Source: Rhodospirillaceae bacterium (lineage in GTDB: Bacteria > Pseudomonadota > Alphaproteobacteria > UBA7887). From it: 39,489 bases of DNA. The position numbers and the translations under genes were made by a program. The notes under the pieces are model-generated. The model searched no databases and was not told where the DNA came from. It was given only the letters and a program-made list of their open reading frames with translations. The DNA lies in the NCBI GenBank assembly GCA_002728255.1, contig PBWV01000015.1, forward strand, positions 1-39,489. The letters run 5' to 3'. This document shows, in pieces, positions 1-8,275 of the stretch. Every line of letters begins with the position of its first letter. Positions within the stretch are counted from its first letter, which is position 1.

Positions 1-651
1 GCCGTTCGAGCCCGTCCACATCAAAACTTCTTCGCCAATAAAACCTCCTTCCCCAGCCAAACCTAAGCCATACTGATCGATGGTGCCGTCGCCATCCGTA
101 TCAACAGTTAATTTCTTTAATTGGACCAGCCACTCATCCCAGGTCCTTGGGGCAACCGCATCGTCTAAACCAGATTGGCGGTACAAATCTTTTCTATAAA
201 CGATAGCATCAGCCCCAATGCAGTGCGGCAATCCGTAGTAACGTCCCTCATCATTTCTACTGACCCGTTGTACAATTTCGAAAAGATTTTCTTCGCCAAT
301 CGAATCAACCACCGCATCTAATGGACGCAGAAGACCAACCTCTGAGAGCGACAGTATTAGACCGGTATAGCCATGAGCCGCATCAGGAGGTGCGCCCGCC
401 GCCAGCGCTGCCTGCAATTTTTGAAGCAGGGAACCCCAGCCAATTGCCTCTTGCTCGATCCGAATACCGGGGTTGAGCCGCTCATAATCGGCAATAATGT
501 CCCGCATAGCCGAAAGTGTTCTATTATTGGGTTCGGTATGCCAAATTCTAACAATCTTGTCATCAGCAGATGAATGCGTCACGCTAGCGATAAGCAGAAC
601 AAGCAAACTTGCTAAACTCAAACCTATTTTACAAATACGCTGTTGTATCAC
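1..651 (-). CDS. Sugar-type ABC transporter substrate-binding protein (family 1), C-terminus cut by window edge
   Basis: This is the N-terminal 217 codons of an extracellular solute-binding protein, the periplasmic component of an ABC importer, most likely for a sugar or polyol. The reading frame is open from the edge to a GTG start at 651, which has a GGAG-rich Shine-Dalgarno just upstream. The first ~30 residues form a signal peptide: basic start, hydrophobic core SLASLLVLLIAS, then an Ala-containing cleavage region. The mature part begins KIVRIWHTEP and contains LQAALAAGAPPDAA, YYGLPHCIGADAIVYRKDL and TWDEWL, all typical of family 1 sugar-binding proteins. An acidic DTDGDGTID stretch looks like a calcium-type loop seen in some of these proteins. 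Permease and ATPase genes would lie beyond position 1. Substrate is not readable from sequence. Confidence 0.88.
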   Translation of the reverse strand, partial: MIQQRICKIGLSLASLLVLLIASVTHSSADDKIVRIWHTEPNNRTLSAMRDIIADYERLNPGIRIEQEAIGWGSLLQKLQAALAAGAPPDAAHGYTGLILSLSEVGLLRPLDAVVDSIGEENLFEIVQRVSRNDEGRYYGLPHCIGADAIVYRKDLYRQSGLDDAVAPRTWDEWLVQLKKLTVDTDGDGTIDQYGLGLAGEGGFIGEEVLMWTGSNG

Positions 652-835
652 CCCGCCTCTCCAAAAATTTAATATCCCCCATTTCTCTGAAACAATCGTA
701 TGACGCCCCCTACTTTGGGTCAACATAACAAAAGCCATAACTTAATTGCTCGATTTAGTTAAAAATTTTTCGCGTAGGCGCGGCAACATTGTTCCGACCA
801 ACTTCTTCGAATTTTAGCCGCATTTCGCGATGGGT

Positions 836-1165
836 TTAGTTTGTATAAGTCTCGCGAACCACATACCGGCCATCTTCCTTGTGTGTGAAAAACTCACCCA
901 CACGAGGATGAGAAACTGGCTTCCCTGTCTCATCCATTAGCAAGTTCTGCTCAGACACATATGCTATATAACTCGTCTCTTCATTCTCTGCTAACAGGTG
1001 ATAGAATGGTTGATCTTTGCGGGGCCTTACATCCTCTGGGATCGACTCCCACCATTCATCGGTATTCGAAAACTCCGGATCCACGTCGAAAACAACCCCC
1101 CGAAAAGGAAAAAGCCGGTGGCGCACGATCGCCCCGAGCTGAAATTTAGCCGTCCTGATAGTCAT
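836..1165 (-). CDS. hspQ: Heat shock protein HspQ
   Basis: A protein of about 109 residues matching the HspQ/YccV family, small cytoplasmic proteins known to bind hemimethylated DNA and, in enterobacteria, to modulate Lon-dependent proteolysis. Family hallmarks visible are KFQLGAIVRHRLFPFRGVVFD near the N-terminus (quoted only in part: LGAIVRHRLFPFRG), DVDPEFSNTDEWW, RKDQPFYHLL, and YVSEQNLL followed by PVSHP near the C-terminus. The methionine of MTIRTAKF (1165) is preferred over the one five codons upstream because family members start just before the KF-x-GAIVRH block; neither start has a clear Shine-Dalgarno. It stands alone, 184 bp from the binding-protein gene on the same strand and divergent from the TIM-barrel gene. 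Confidence 0.9.
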   Translation of the reverse strand: MTIRTAKFQLGAIVRHRLFPFRGVVFDVDPEFSNTDEWWESIPEDVRPRKDQPFYHLLAENEETSYIAYVSEQNLLMDETGKPVSHPRVGEFFTHKEDGRYVVRETYTN

Positions 1166-1295
1166 ACTGTATGGTAACATGAACGACGACGAATAAATAT
1201 GGAAAAATTGGCCAAGTTGACCAAAAGAAAAGACTACGTTGAACGACTTTTAAGGCTACACTCAACGGAATTAGCTCTCCGAGGCACCTTAATTG

Positions 1296-2285
1296 ATGAC
1301 TAAAGAACTACTATTCGGCATACAAACGAATGGCATAAGACATACAGAGGCTGATGGCCTGCCAGCCATTGATGACCGATTTCGTATGGTGAAAGCTGCT
1401 GGCGTGCACGACTATGTCGACAAAACACCAGCAACCCACGAAATAGATGATTTTGCCGCTGCCAGCCAAAAATATAATCTCCCCATATTAGCTGGGGGGT
1501 GGTACTACACTCTCGGAAGTGACGAGGAGTTGTTCAAAGAAAATATCAAACTGGCGAAACAGCTAGGTTCCCTTGTCCACAATACTCAAATCCGGGCGAA
1601 CCACTCCGATGGCACCCCAGTGTCTAACACCGAGGTTGTGCAGGCCTACCTAGACTTCCAAGAGATCGGAGATAAATACGGAGTATCACCTTGCTTTGAA
1701 GTTCACGTCAACATGTGGTCAGAAGACTTTAGAAGAGTTGAAAAAGTTGGCCTAGCTGTAGAATCTTATGGAGTGGAATTCAACATCACTCTGGATCACA
1801 GTCATGTGATTTTCAAAATAAACAACCCACTAGAGCAAGAAATTGGTGGAATACGCCAAGACGTAGAAAATGGCTCCCTCATTCTGGACCCATTCAATCC
1901 CAAGAACATTAGCAAACAATGGATAGATGCCTCGTGGGTGAAACACTGCCATGCACGTGCAGTCATCCCCAATAACCCAAAAAACCTTGATGCCATTGAC
2001 GAAAATAAGAATCCAGGCCGAGGTATTCAGTTTCCTTTTAAGGAACCAGCGGAAGGCACATACCATACTGAGTGGCGAGAAGAATCTCTTGAGCCATGGA
2101 AGGAAACAATTCGCGCATTAATGCGCCATCACCTCACCGATGATACAAACAAATTGGGGCAAATATCCACCGAATTTATACCCGCGTTCGACTATGGACA
2201 GGGGTGTAAATATTCTCTGTTTGAACAAAGCATTGCGTGTGTTAAGTGGATGCGATCTGCTTGGAAGAACGTTCAAAAAATCTGA
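1296..2285 (+). CDS. Sugar phosphate isomerase/epimerase-like TIM barrel protein
   Basis: A 329-residue protein that resembles the xylose-isomerase-like (AP-endonuclease 2) TIM-barrel superfamily. Acidic and histidine residues sit where the family binds its divalent metal: a Glu in CFEVHVNMW, an Asp/His in NITLDHSHV, a His pair in WVKHCHARAV, and a late Glu in ISTEFIP. No signal peptide, so it is cytoplasmic. A TTG lies one codon before the ATG at 1296; the ATG is chosen, with GAGG about 11 nt upstream. The exact reaction (isomerase, epimerase or dehydratase) cannot be told. A nearby but divergently arranged sugar-ABC binding protein is consistent with carbohydrate use but does not prove a link. 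Confidence 0.75.
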   Translation: MTKELLFGIQTNGIRHTEADGLPAIDDRFRMVKAAGVHDYVDKTPATHEIDDFAAASQKYNLPILAGGWYYTLGSDEELFKENIKLAKQLGSLVHNTQIRANHSDGTPVSNTEVVQAYLDFQEIGDKYGVSPCFEVHVNMWSEDFRRVEKVGLAVESYGVEFNITLDHSHVIFKINNPLEQEIGGIRQDVENGSLILDPFNPKNISKQWIDASWVKHCHARAVIPNNPKNLDAIDENKNPGRGIQFPFKEPAEGTYHTEWREESLEPWKETIRALMRHHLTDDTNKLGQISTEFIPAFDYGQGCKYSLFEQSIACVKWMRSAWKNVQKI

Positions 2286-2296
2286 GCGGCAAATAG

Positions 2297-3058
2297 TTAG
2301 AGGCCTGCAGAAATATTGGGCTTAGCTACTAGCAACTTCCCTTCCATTCCATGCTTTTTAATCAACCTCTCAACCAAGCCGCTCGTTTTGGCCTCTTCAA
2401 CAAAGGAAGCTAACTCCTGTGAAAGGGCTTCATTGCCTCTACAGCTTCCCATAGCTTGCTGCACGGTAGTAAAACGTCCAGCAAGAACATTGCCTTGCAG
2501 ACGCGCTGCGTCCGCAATTAACCCGGGTCTTAACCCCGCCAGCACGTCTACCTTCCCCTCCGCAAAGAGCTCGACCGCGCCCCCCAGACCTTCTCCTCTC
2601 ACCAAACCCGCGTTCTCTATGGTTCGGGTAAGGTATAGGTCATAAGCACTTCTTCCAGCTACACCAATTTTTATTCCATTCTGGTCAACTTCATCAATTT
2701 GTTTGAGATCCAAACCTCGCCGTATCATGTAGGTTGCTTCTATCTCAACATAGGCGGCGCTGAATTTTATAGTCTCCGCCCTAGCTGGTTCTGCAGCAAT
2801 TAAGCCTATATCCCACACATCTTCCGAAGCGGCATCGGCCAAAACACCTGGGCTTGGAAATGGCACTAATTCAACTTCGCATCCCCACGACTTGCCTACA
2901 GCTTCAGCCATATCAGGAGCTACTCCAAATGGCAGCCCCTCGCTATCAACTCCACTTACAAGAAGGAAATTGGAAAGGTTAATCCCCGCCCGCAGCTTCC
3001 CCAAAAGGCCCAATTCGGAAGCTATATTTTTAGGGGTATTATTCAATGTTCTGCCCAC
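2297..3058 (-). CDS. Solute-binding protein domain (SBP_bac_3-like) without a signal peptide
   Basis: A 253-residue protein with the fold signature of amino-acid-type periplasmic binding proteins: KLRAGINLSNFLLV, then EGLPFGVAPDMAEAV, VELVPFPSPGVLADA, WDIGLIAAEPARAETIKFS and AYVEIEATYMIRRG. The binding protein starts almost directly, after only about 20 polar residues, and nothing resembling a hydrophobic export signal is present. An in-frame stop lies four codons upstream of the GTG start (3058), so no signal peptide is being missed. It may be a cytoplasmic solute sensor or an enzyme-like derivative; related leaderless proteins are common in Proteobacteria. No permease or ATPase gene is adjacent. 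It ends 11 bp from the convergent TIM-barrel gene. Confidence 0.72.
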   Translation of the reverse strand: MGRTLNNTPKNIASELGLLGKLRAGINLSNFLLVSGVDSEGLPFGVAPDMAEAVGKSWGCEVELVPFPSPGVLADAASEDVWDIGLIAAEPARAETIKFSAAYVEIEATYMIRRGLDLKQIDEVDQNGIKIGVAGRSAYDLYLTRTIENAGLVRGEGLGGAVELFAEGKVDVLAGLRPGLIADAARLQGNVLAGRFTTVQQAMGSCRGNEALSQELASFVEEAKTSGLVERLIKKHGMEGKLLVAKPNISAGL

Positions 3059-3150
3059 AGTTGTGTCTCATGTTAATGAACACACCCCCAAATCGATTTG
3101 TGGAGCGCCACCCAGGGACCTATTGGACACAACTAAGACAAATCGCCCGC

Positions 3151-3510
3151 CTATTTTGCGGCCCATTTACCTTCAGAGTATCTCTGATCCTCGCCACCAC
3201 CTATCTTAACCGCAGGTTGATAGCTCACTTTTGGCTGCGCCGCATTTCCCGAAATGCGGACAGTTACCTCTTGTCCTGGCTCTACGTCCACAGATACGAC
3301 GGACCCTCCCTCACCAGAACCGAACAACATTTCATCCAAAGTCATCTGGTAAACTCGAGCTAACTCTATAGCTTGGCTCACTGATGGCTCAGTTTCATTT
3401 CGTTCCCAACGCCGGTACGCTCCTGCCTTTACGCCACAGGCGCCCGCTAATAACTCAGCATTGAAATGTCGCTCTTTTCTCAACACTCTTAATCTCTCAC
3501 CTAACCGCAT
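3151..3510 (-). CDS. XRE-family helix-turn-helix transcriptional regulator
   Basis: A 119-residue protein with an N-terminal Cro/CI-type helix-turn-helix: RLGERLRVLRKERHFNAELLA, then GACGVKAGAYRRWERNETEPS as the recognition region (shown in pieces of the first 45 residues). The next segment, AIELARVYQMTLDEMLFG, is the usual end of the domain. The last ~50 residues (SVVSVDVEPGQEVTVRISG and a Lys-rich end) look like a small beta-rich tail of unknown role. The start at 3510 is chosen because GAGGAGG lies about 7 nt upstream; a start ten codons earlier lacks such a site. The ATG overlaps the end of the upstream orphan gene by 10 nt, so the two are probably translated together. Confidence 0.82.
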   Translation of the reverse strand: MRLGERLRVLRKERHFNAELLAGACGVKAGAYRRWERNETEPSVSQAIELARVYQMTLDEMLFGSGEGGSVVSVDVEPGQEVTVRISGNAAQPKVSYQPAVKIGGGEDQRYSEGKWAAK

Positions 3511-4163
3511 GACGGCGCCTCCTCTTCGAATGGTGGCCAATGGGCCATTTTAGTTGAAAATGCAGGTCCACTAAATTTCTTAATCAACGGAGCCATTGTG
3601 CCAAACAACCAAACCACCTGTTCAACAGCTCGATACAACAGTATTCGGCATGGCAAAATACTGCCACCTGGTTGGATGCTGACCAAACCACCATCAACTA
3701 ATTTAGGAATTATTTTCTCAAAATTAGAATCCGGCATTAGTCTTTCAAGCAGAGCTTGATCAACATACCGATCAAATAACCAAGCACCCACAATAATATT
3801 GGTCACTCTCATCTCCCAAACCCCAAGCCTATATCGGAAGGCATCCACCTTTTGACTAGCCTCGGTGGCTGGAGAACGAATCATATGGCACGGAACCTTC
3901 AACCCAAGCTCCCCTGCCTCCTCCTCTGATAACCCCTCTACCGCCTCAAGATGTCTACGATAGCACTCCACATCCGCTGGAAAAATCACCTTCTCCCCCG
4001 CCGTGAACCATGACCGCAATAAATCCAGTACTTCCGGATCTTTAAGCGGATCATACCTAAAGCTAGGCACTTGAGGAAACTCGAGGATGTTATCAAATTC
4101 CGAAAGCTCATTATCCGCTACTCGAGATTCTTTCTCGCCCACATTCCTTATATCTTTTTCCAT
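3501..4163 (-). CDS. Hypothetical protein coupled to an XRE regulator
   Basis: I do not recognise this 220-residue protein. It is soluble, with an acidic N-terminus (MEKDIRNVGEKESRV), a segment YDPLKDPEVLDLLRSWF, an ADVECYRRHLEAVEGLSEEE helix, and a central block FRYRLGVWEMRVTNIIVGAW. The final third has VDGGLVSIQPGGSILPCRI and VEQVVWLFGTMAPLI, which is hydrophobic but short of a clear membrane segment. The start at 4163 is chosen from an AGGAGGG site about 8 nt upstream. It is the first gene of a two-gene unit with the XRE regulator downstream (10-nt overlap). Arrangement suggests the regulator controls, or acts with, this protein. Toxin, effector and prophage-remnant origins are all possible, with no direct support. 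Confidence 0.7.
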   Translation of the reverse strand: MEKDIRNVGEKESRVADNELSEFDNILEFPQVPSFRYDPLKDPEVLDLLRSWFTAGEKVIFPADVECYRRHLEAVEGLSEEEAGELGLKVPCHMIRSPATEASQKVDAFRYRLGVWEMRVTNIIVGAWLFDRYVDQALLERLMPDSNFEKIIPKLVDGGLVSIQPGGSILPCRILLYRAVEQVVWLFGTMAPLIKKFSGPAFSTKMAHWPPFEEEAPSCG

Positions 4164-4310
4164 AATTACCGCCCTCCTAAACTCCGGTAAAAATGCCATT
4201 TGCATAAACTTTTTGTGTCCTTAGATTCCATCTATAAACCTTTATGGCGACTAGACAAGCAACATAGGCTATGGTGCCCTAAATTCAACAGAAAGAGAAG
4301 CATTTTAACT

Positions 4311-5093
4311 ATGCGTAATTCCTACGAAGACATTATTGTATCCCTAAAAGGGAATGTTGGATTAATTGAGATTAATCGTCCCCCCCACAACTTTTTTGAT
4401 CACACTTTGATCCGGCAAATCGCTGATTCCTTAGACGAATTTGATCAGCATGTGCCTTGTCGATCAGTGGTACTGGCGGCCAAAGGTAAGTCCTTTTGTG
4501 CCGGCGCCCAATTCTCTCAATCATCTGATGGTGAAGCCCAATACGAGCTGGGCAGCCCAGCGCCCCTCTATGTTGAAGCGGTACGCATCTTTGGCGCAAA
4601 AAAGCCTATAGTGGCCGCTATACAAGGTGCCGCCGTGGGTGGTGGGCTCGGCTTAGCGCTAACGGCGGATTTTAGGGTAGGATGTGCCGAATCGCGTTTC
4701 GCAGCAAATTTTACTAAATTGGGATTTCACCCAGGCTTTGGCCTTACCGTTACCCTACCAAAGCTAATTGGCCAAAATAGTGCTGAGCTCATGTTTTACA
4801 CTAGCCGAAGAATAAAAGGTGAAGAGGCCTTTAATATGGGGCTAATCAACGAGATAGTCCCCCAATCAGAAGTACTCGAGGCAAGTATTCGTTTGGCAAC
4901 GGAAATAGCAGAATGCGCACCTCTCGGCCTACTCTCAACGAGAGAAACGCTCCGAGGAGACCTAGCCGAACGGATTCGGATAGCAACAAAAAGGGAACTC
5001 CAAGAACAAACTTGGTTACGAGATACTCATGACTTTGCTGAGGGAGTTAAAGCCGTCTCTGAACGACGTCCAGCTCGTTTTATTGGAAAATGA
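4311..5093 (+). CDS. Enoyl-CoA hydratase/isomerase family (crotonase) protein lacking the usual catalytic glutamates
   Basis: A 260-residue crotonase-fold protein. The family's CoA-binding and oxyanion-hole regions are present: SFCAGAQF (about residues 61-68) and GAAVGGGLGLALTADF (about residues 105-120). Compared with rat mitochondrial enoyl-CoA hydratase, the position of Glu144 is Gly (GGGLG instead of GGGCE) and that of Glu164 is Phe (RFAANFTKLGFHPG), so simple hydratase chemistry is unlikely. It may be an isomerase, a hydrolase or a C-C lyase using other residues. The start at 4311 fits the family's N-terminal length and has GAGAAG upstream; an open frame extends 37 codons further back but encodes no family sequence. 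The stop overlaps the next gene's ATG (ATGA), so it is the first gene of an acyl-CoA operon. Confidence 0.88.
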   Translation: MRNSYEDIIVSLKGNVGLIEINRPPHNFFDHTLIRQIADSLDEFDQHVPCRSVVLAAKGKSFCAGAQFSQSSDGEAQYELGSPAPLYVEAVRIFGAKKPIVAAIQGAAVGGGLGLALTADFRVGCAESRFAANFTKLGFHPGFGLTVTLPKLIGQNSAELMFYTSRRIKGEEAFNMGLINEIVPQSEVLEASIRLATEIAECAPLGLLSTRETLRGDLAERIRIATKRELQEQTWLRDTHDFAEGVKAVSERRPARFIGK

Positions 5094-6145
5094 ATACTGA
5101 TCCACAACTCATAGATGCAACCCGACGCATATACACGGAACTCGGTTCACCCTGGCCTCCGACAGAAAAACGCAATAATAAGCTTTGGAAGACATTAGAG
5201 GACTCAGGACTTACCCTAGCTTGGTGCCCAGAAGCACTTGGAGGCGCTGGAGGTGCGGTTGGAGATGGCTTGACAATAATTGGGATTACTGGCGAATTTT
5301 GGGATCCTGCTCCAGTAACAGAAACACTGCTAGCTGGTTGGCTCTTAAGCAAAGCAGCAATAACAATACCCAAGGGACCCCTAAGCCTCCTAGTCTCCCA
5401 ACCCGCCAGCAAGATAAAGGTTGATGAGAATGGTAAGATTAGCGGCCGTGCCGAGAAAGTTCCGTTTGCGGCAAGCTCCAAACATCTGGCAGCTTTAGTG
5501 GAACCACCTTCTGGAACTGGTCATCAAGTTGCTATCCTAAAGACAGCTGATGCCTCGATTCTTCCTGGACACAATGTCGCAGCGGAACCACGGGATAGCG
5601 TATCACTTAGCGAAGTCGAACCTCTGGCCCTTGTCGATCCACTCCCCGCACTAAATCCTTCCAGTGTTCTTCTACTTGGCGCTCTCGCACGTTCTATCCA
5701 AATGACCCACGCAATTAGTGCAGTGTTAAACATGTGCATCGAGTACGCACAACAGCGGCCGGCTTTCGGTCGACCCATTTCTAAATTCCAAAGCATCCAA
5801 CACTACCTGGCCGTCATTGCTGGCGAGTATGCAAGTGCGCTGGCCATAACGGCTGCTGCGGAAGAATCTTTTATCCAAGATTCTCAAATAGGGAAAACAA
5901 ACATAATATCCCTTGCTTCTGCAAAGGTTAGAGTAGGTGAAGCAGCAAATAGGGTCTGCGCATTGTCTCATCAGATTCACGGGGCAATGGGATTTACAGA
6001 AGAATATACCCTCCACCTTTTCACCCACCGACTATGGTCATGGCGCAATGACTTTGGCAATGAAGCGACGTGGGCAACGGAGATCGGAAAACTGGTTGCT
6101 AAATTGGGACCGGAAGGTCTCTGGCACAAACTGACAACCTACTAA
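5090..6145 (+). CDS. Acyl-CoA dehydrogenase family protein, probable subunit of a hetero-oligomer
   Basis: A 351-residue acyl-CoA dehydrogenase-type flavoprotein, slightly short for the family. Recognisable parts are WCPEALGGAGGAVGDGL near the N-terminus, YAQQRPAFGRPISKFQSIQH (the FAD-binding R-x-x-FG-x-P-I block), and HQIHGAMGFTEEYTLHLF near the C-terminus. The region that carries the catalytic Glu in medium-chain enzymes (usually EGT) is RNDFGNEAT here, and the middle beta domain is poorly conserved. This resembles the weaker subunit of alpha2-beta2 acyl-CoA dehydrogenases known from actinobacterial steroid degradation. The ATG overlaps the crotonase stop by 4 nt, and a second dehydrogenase follows after 33 bp, supporting joint action. 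Confidence 0.87.
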   Translation: MNTDPQLIDATRRIYTELGSPWPPTEKRNNKLWKTLEDSGLTLAWCPEALGGAGGAVGDGLTIIGITGEFWDPAPVTETLLAGWLLSKAAITIPKGPLSLLVSQPASKIKVDENGKISGRAEKVPFAASSKHLAALVEPPSGTGHQVAILKTADASILPGHNVAAEPRDSVSLSEVEPLALVDPLPALNPSSVLLLGALARSIQMTHAISAVLNMCIEYAQQRPAFGRPISKFQSIQHYLAVIAGEYASALAITAAAEESFIQDSQIGKTNIISLASAKVRVGEAANRVCALSHQIHGAMGFTEEYTLHLFTHRLWSWRNDFGNEATWATEIGKLVAKLGPEGLWHKLTTY

Positions 6146-6178
6146 TGGAATAACTCCCTTTCGAAGAAGATAAATCCG

Positions 6179-7336
6179 ATGGAAACAAAAATCAATTTTC
6201 CCTACACCAAGCTACCCGTCGAAGTGCAAGAATTGAGGCAGAAGGTTCGTACCTTTCTAACCGAGGAAATTCAAAAGGGCACATTTAAGCCACACTCTGG
6301 GACTGGGTTTAATCGTGAATTCAGTCGGAAAGTTGGCTATCAAGGTTGGATTGGAATGACTTGGCCAAAAAAATACGGCGGTAAAGAAATGTCGCAATTT
6401 GAACGATTCGTTGTGACAGAAGAAATGCTCTTTTCGGGCGCGCCTACATGGGCACACTTCATTGCAGATCGACAAAGCGGCCCAATATTACTTAGATACG
6501 CCTCAGAAGAGCTCAAGGAGAAAATTCTGCCCAGAATAGCTAGAGGTGACTGCACTTTCGCTATTGGAATGAGCGAACCCAACTCTGGCTCTGATCTATT
6601 TGCTGCTCAAACCCGTGCCGAATACTCTGAAAATGGCTGGCGTATTAACGGCCGTAAGACATGGACAAGCTTCGCGCATGAATCGCATTATATGATTGGT
6701 CTTTTCAGGACGTCAAAAGCTACGAAAGACAATAGACGACATGGCCTCACCCAATTCTTGGTCGACATGAAAACACCCGGCATCACCGTCAAGCCTATTA
6801 GAAATTCAGCTAAACAGCATGATTTTAACGATGTGATTTTCGATGACGTTCTTATTCCTGCAGACCACCTCCTGGGTGAAGTAGACATGGCCTGGAAGCA
6901 AGCCACCGCGGAACTTGCCTTTGAGAGAAGTGGTCCCGAGAGATTCCTTCAAAATATTAATATTCTTTCTGAGCTTATTAGAATAATAGGAGCAAACCCG
7001 GATGCACACAGCGCGGCGCAAATGGGGCGATTAGTTGCCCAACTACAGTCATTACGCCAAATGTCTATTTCTGTGGCAGGAATGCTGAGCGCAGGCAGGG
7101 AACCTGTCCTAGAAGCCTCTATAGTCAAAGACGTGGGGACAAATTGGGAGCAAGAACTTCCAAATGCGGCCCGCGACATATGTTCCTTAATTGAAACCAA
7201 TACAACCCCAACTAATGCGGGTTCCTTCGAAGAGCTTGTTCAAGAGGCTGTTATAATGTCTCCTAAATACACCATTCAAGGTGGAACCCGTGAAATATTG
7301 CGAGGAATAATAGCCCGGGGGTTAGGGGTCAGATAA
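6179..7336 (+). CDS. Acyl-CoA dehydrogenase, probable partner subunit
   Basis: A 385-residue acyl-CoA dehydrogenase with a full domain set: N-terminal helical domain with WIGMTWPKKYGGKEMS, middle beta domain with FAIGMSEPNSGSDLFAAQTR and WRINGRKTWTS, and a C-terminal helical domain ending IQGGTREILRGIIARGLG. The medium-chain-type catalytic Glu position is Gly (QGGT rather than YEGT). An alternative Glu, as in isovaleryl-CoA-type enzymes, could come from ELAFERSGPERF. It is the last gene of the operon with the preceding crotonase and dehydrogenase, and a GAAGAAG ribosome site lies upstream. The substrate is not readable; an unusual or branched acyl-CoA, or a sterol/ring-derived one, would fit the paired arrangement. 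Confidence 0.9.
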   Translation: METKINFPYTKLPVEVQELRQKVRTFLTEEIQKGTFKPHSGTGFNREFSRKVGYQGWIGMTWPKKYGGKEMSQFERFVVTEEMLFSGAPTWAHFIADRQSGPILLRYASEELKEKILPRIARGDCTFAIGMSEPNSGSDLFAAQTRAEYSENGWRINGRKTWTSFAHESHYMIGLFRTSKATKDNRRHGLTQFLVDMKTPGITVKPIRNSAKQHDFNDVIFDDVLIPADHLLGEVDMAWKQATAELAFERSGPERFLQNINILSELIRIIGANPDAHSAAQMGRLVAQLQSLRQMSISVAGMLSAGREPVLEASIVKDVGTNWEQELPNAARDICSLIETNTTPTNAGSFEELVQEAVIMSPKYTIQGGTREILRGIIARGLGVR

Positions 7337-7350
7337 CTGATTGCAGCTGG

Positions 7351-8115
7351 CTAGGCCTGAATAGAAAATCCCCCGTCCACTGTTATAGCTGCACCGGTAA
7401 TAAAGTCTGATCCCTTCCCCGACAAGAAAATAGCTACTCCAGCATGATCATCAGGGTCACCCCAACGACCAGCCGGGGTCCGAGCCAACACTCTCTCATG
7501 CAAACCACTCACCTCTTTCCGGCCGCGTCGCGTAAGATCTGTATCAATCCATCCAGGCAAAACCGCATTTACTTGAATATTATCTTTTGCCCATGCACTC
7601 GCGCATGCTTTCGTAAATTGCACGATACCACCCTTGCTCGCCGCGTATGCCGACGCAAAAGGCGCTCCAAAGATAGACATCATCGATCCAATATTTATGA
7701 TCTTACCAGCGCCCTGCCTAACCATGACCTGATGGGCATATTTACTGCATAGCATGGCGCTAGTTAAATTCGTTTCAAGAACGGTGTTCCAAGAATCAAT
7801 ATCATACTCTTCAGGTTGCAAACGCACGTTCATGCCGGCGTTGTTTATCAAGATGTCAACAGTGCCAAATGCCTGCGCAGCCTTCCTGAATAAGGTCTGA
7901 CAAGATTCAGTCTGCCTTACATCAGTTTCTACAGCCAGAACCTTCGCAGACAGGGCTTCTAACTCCCTAACCGCTGCTTTGTTTTTCTTTGGGTCCCGAG
8001 CTGCCACTACTATTGATGCGCCTGCTCGAGCTAAGCCTTTTGCCATCCCAAGTCCAATTCCCCCATTACCACCAGTCACAACGGCCACGCGCCCGTGAAG
8101 TGCGAATAAATCCAT
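7351..8115 (-). CDS. Short-chain dehydrogenase/reductase
   Basis: A 254-residue classical SDR oxidoreductase. The Rossmann motif TGGNGGIGLGMA lies at about residues 15-26, the NNAG motif at about 90-93, the catalytic Ser in IINIGSMMS, and YAASK carries the Tyr/Lys pair. It ends with the usual GAAITVDGGFSI. The AARDP stretch after the second beta strand, with Arg following the fold's acidic position, hints at NADP(H) preference, which is inference. It resembles gluconate 5-dehydrogenase or glucose 1-dehydrogenase-type enzymes, but the substrate is not determined. A GGGAG ribosome site precedes the start. It is convergent with the dehydrogenase operon (14 bp apart) and divergent from the alpha/beta hydrolase. 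Confidence 0.9.
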   Translation of the reverse strand: MDLFALHGRVAVVTGGNGGIGLGMAKGLARAGASIVVAARDPKKNKAAVRELEALSAKVLAVETDVRQTESCQTLFRKAAQAFGTVDILINNAGMNVRLQPEEYDIDSWNTVLETNLTSAMLCSKYAHQVMVRQGAGKIINIGSMMSIFGAPFASAYAASKGGIVQFTKACASAWAKDNIQVNAVLPGWIDTDLTRRGRKEVSGLHERVLARTPAGRWGDPDDHAGVAIFLSGKGSDFITGAAITVDGGFSIQA

Positions 8116-8275
8116 AAGCAGTCTCCCTCTATCAGAGATAGGCTAAATACCTATCACCATGGAACCCACAATATATGGCGAATAATTAATCTCCACACCA
8201 TTATTTATTTCGATATTGTTATAGTACCCGCTCTTCTCTACATTAGCGTCGTATTCTCTAATTAATATTCTTAAA

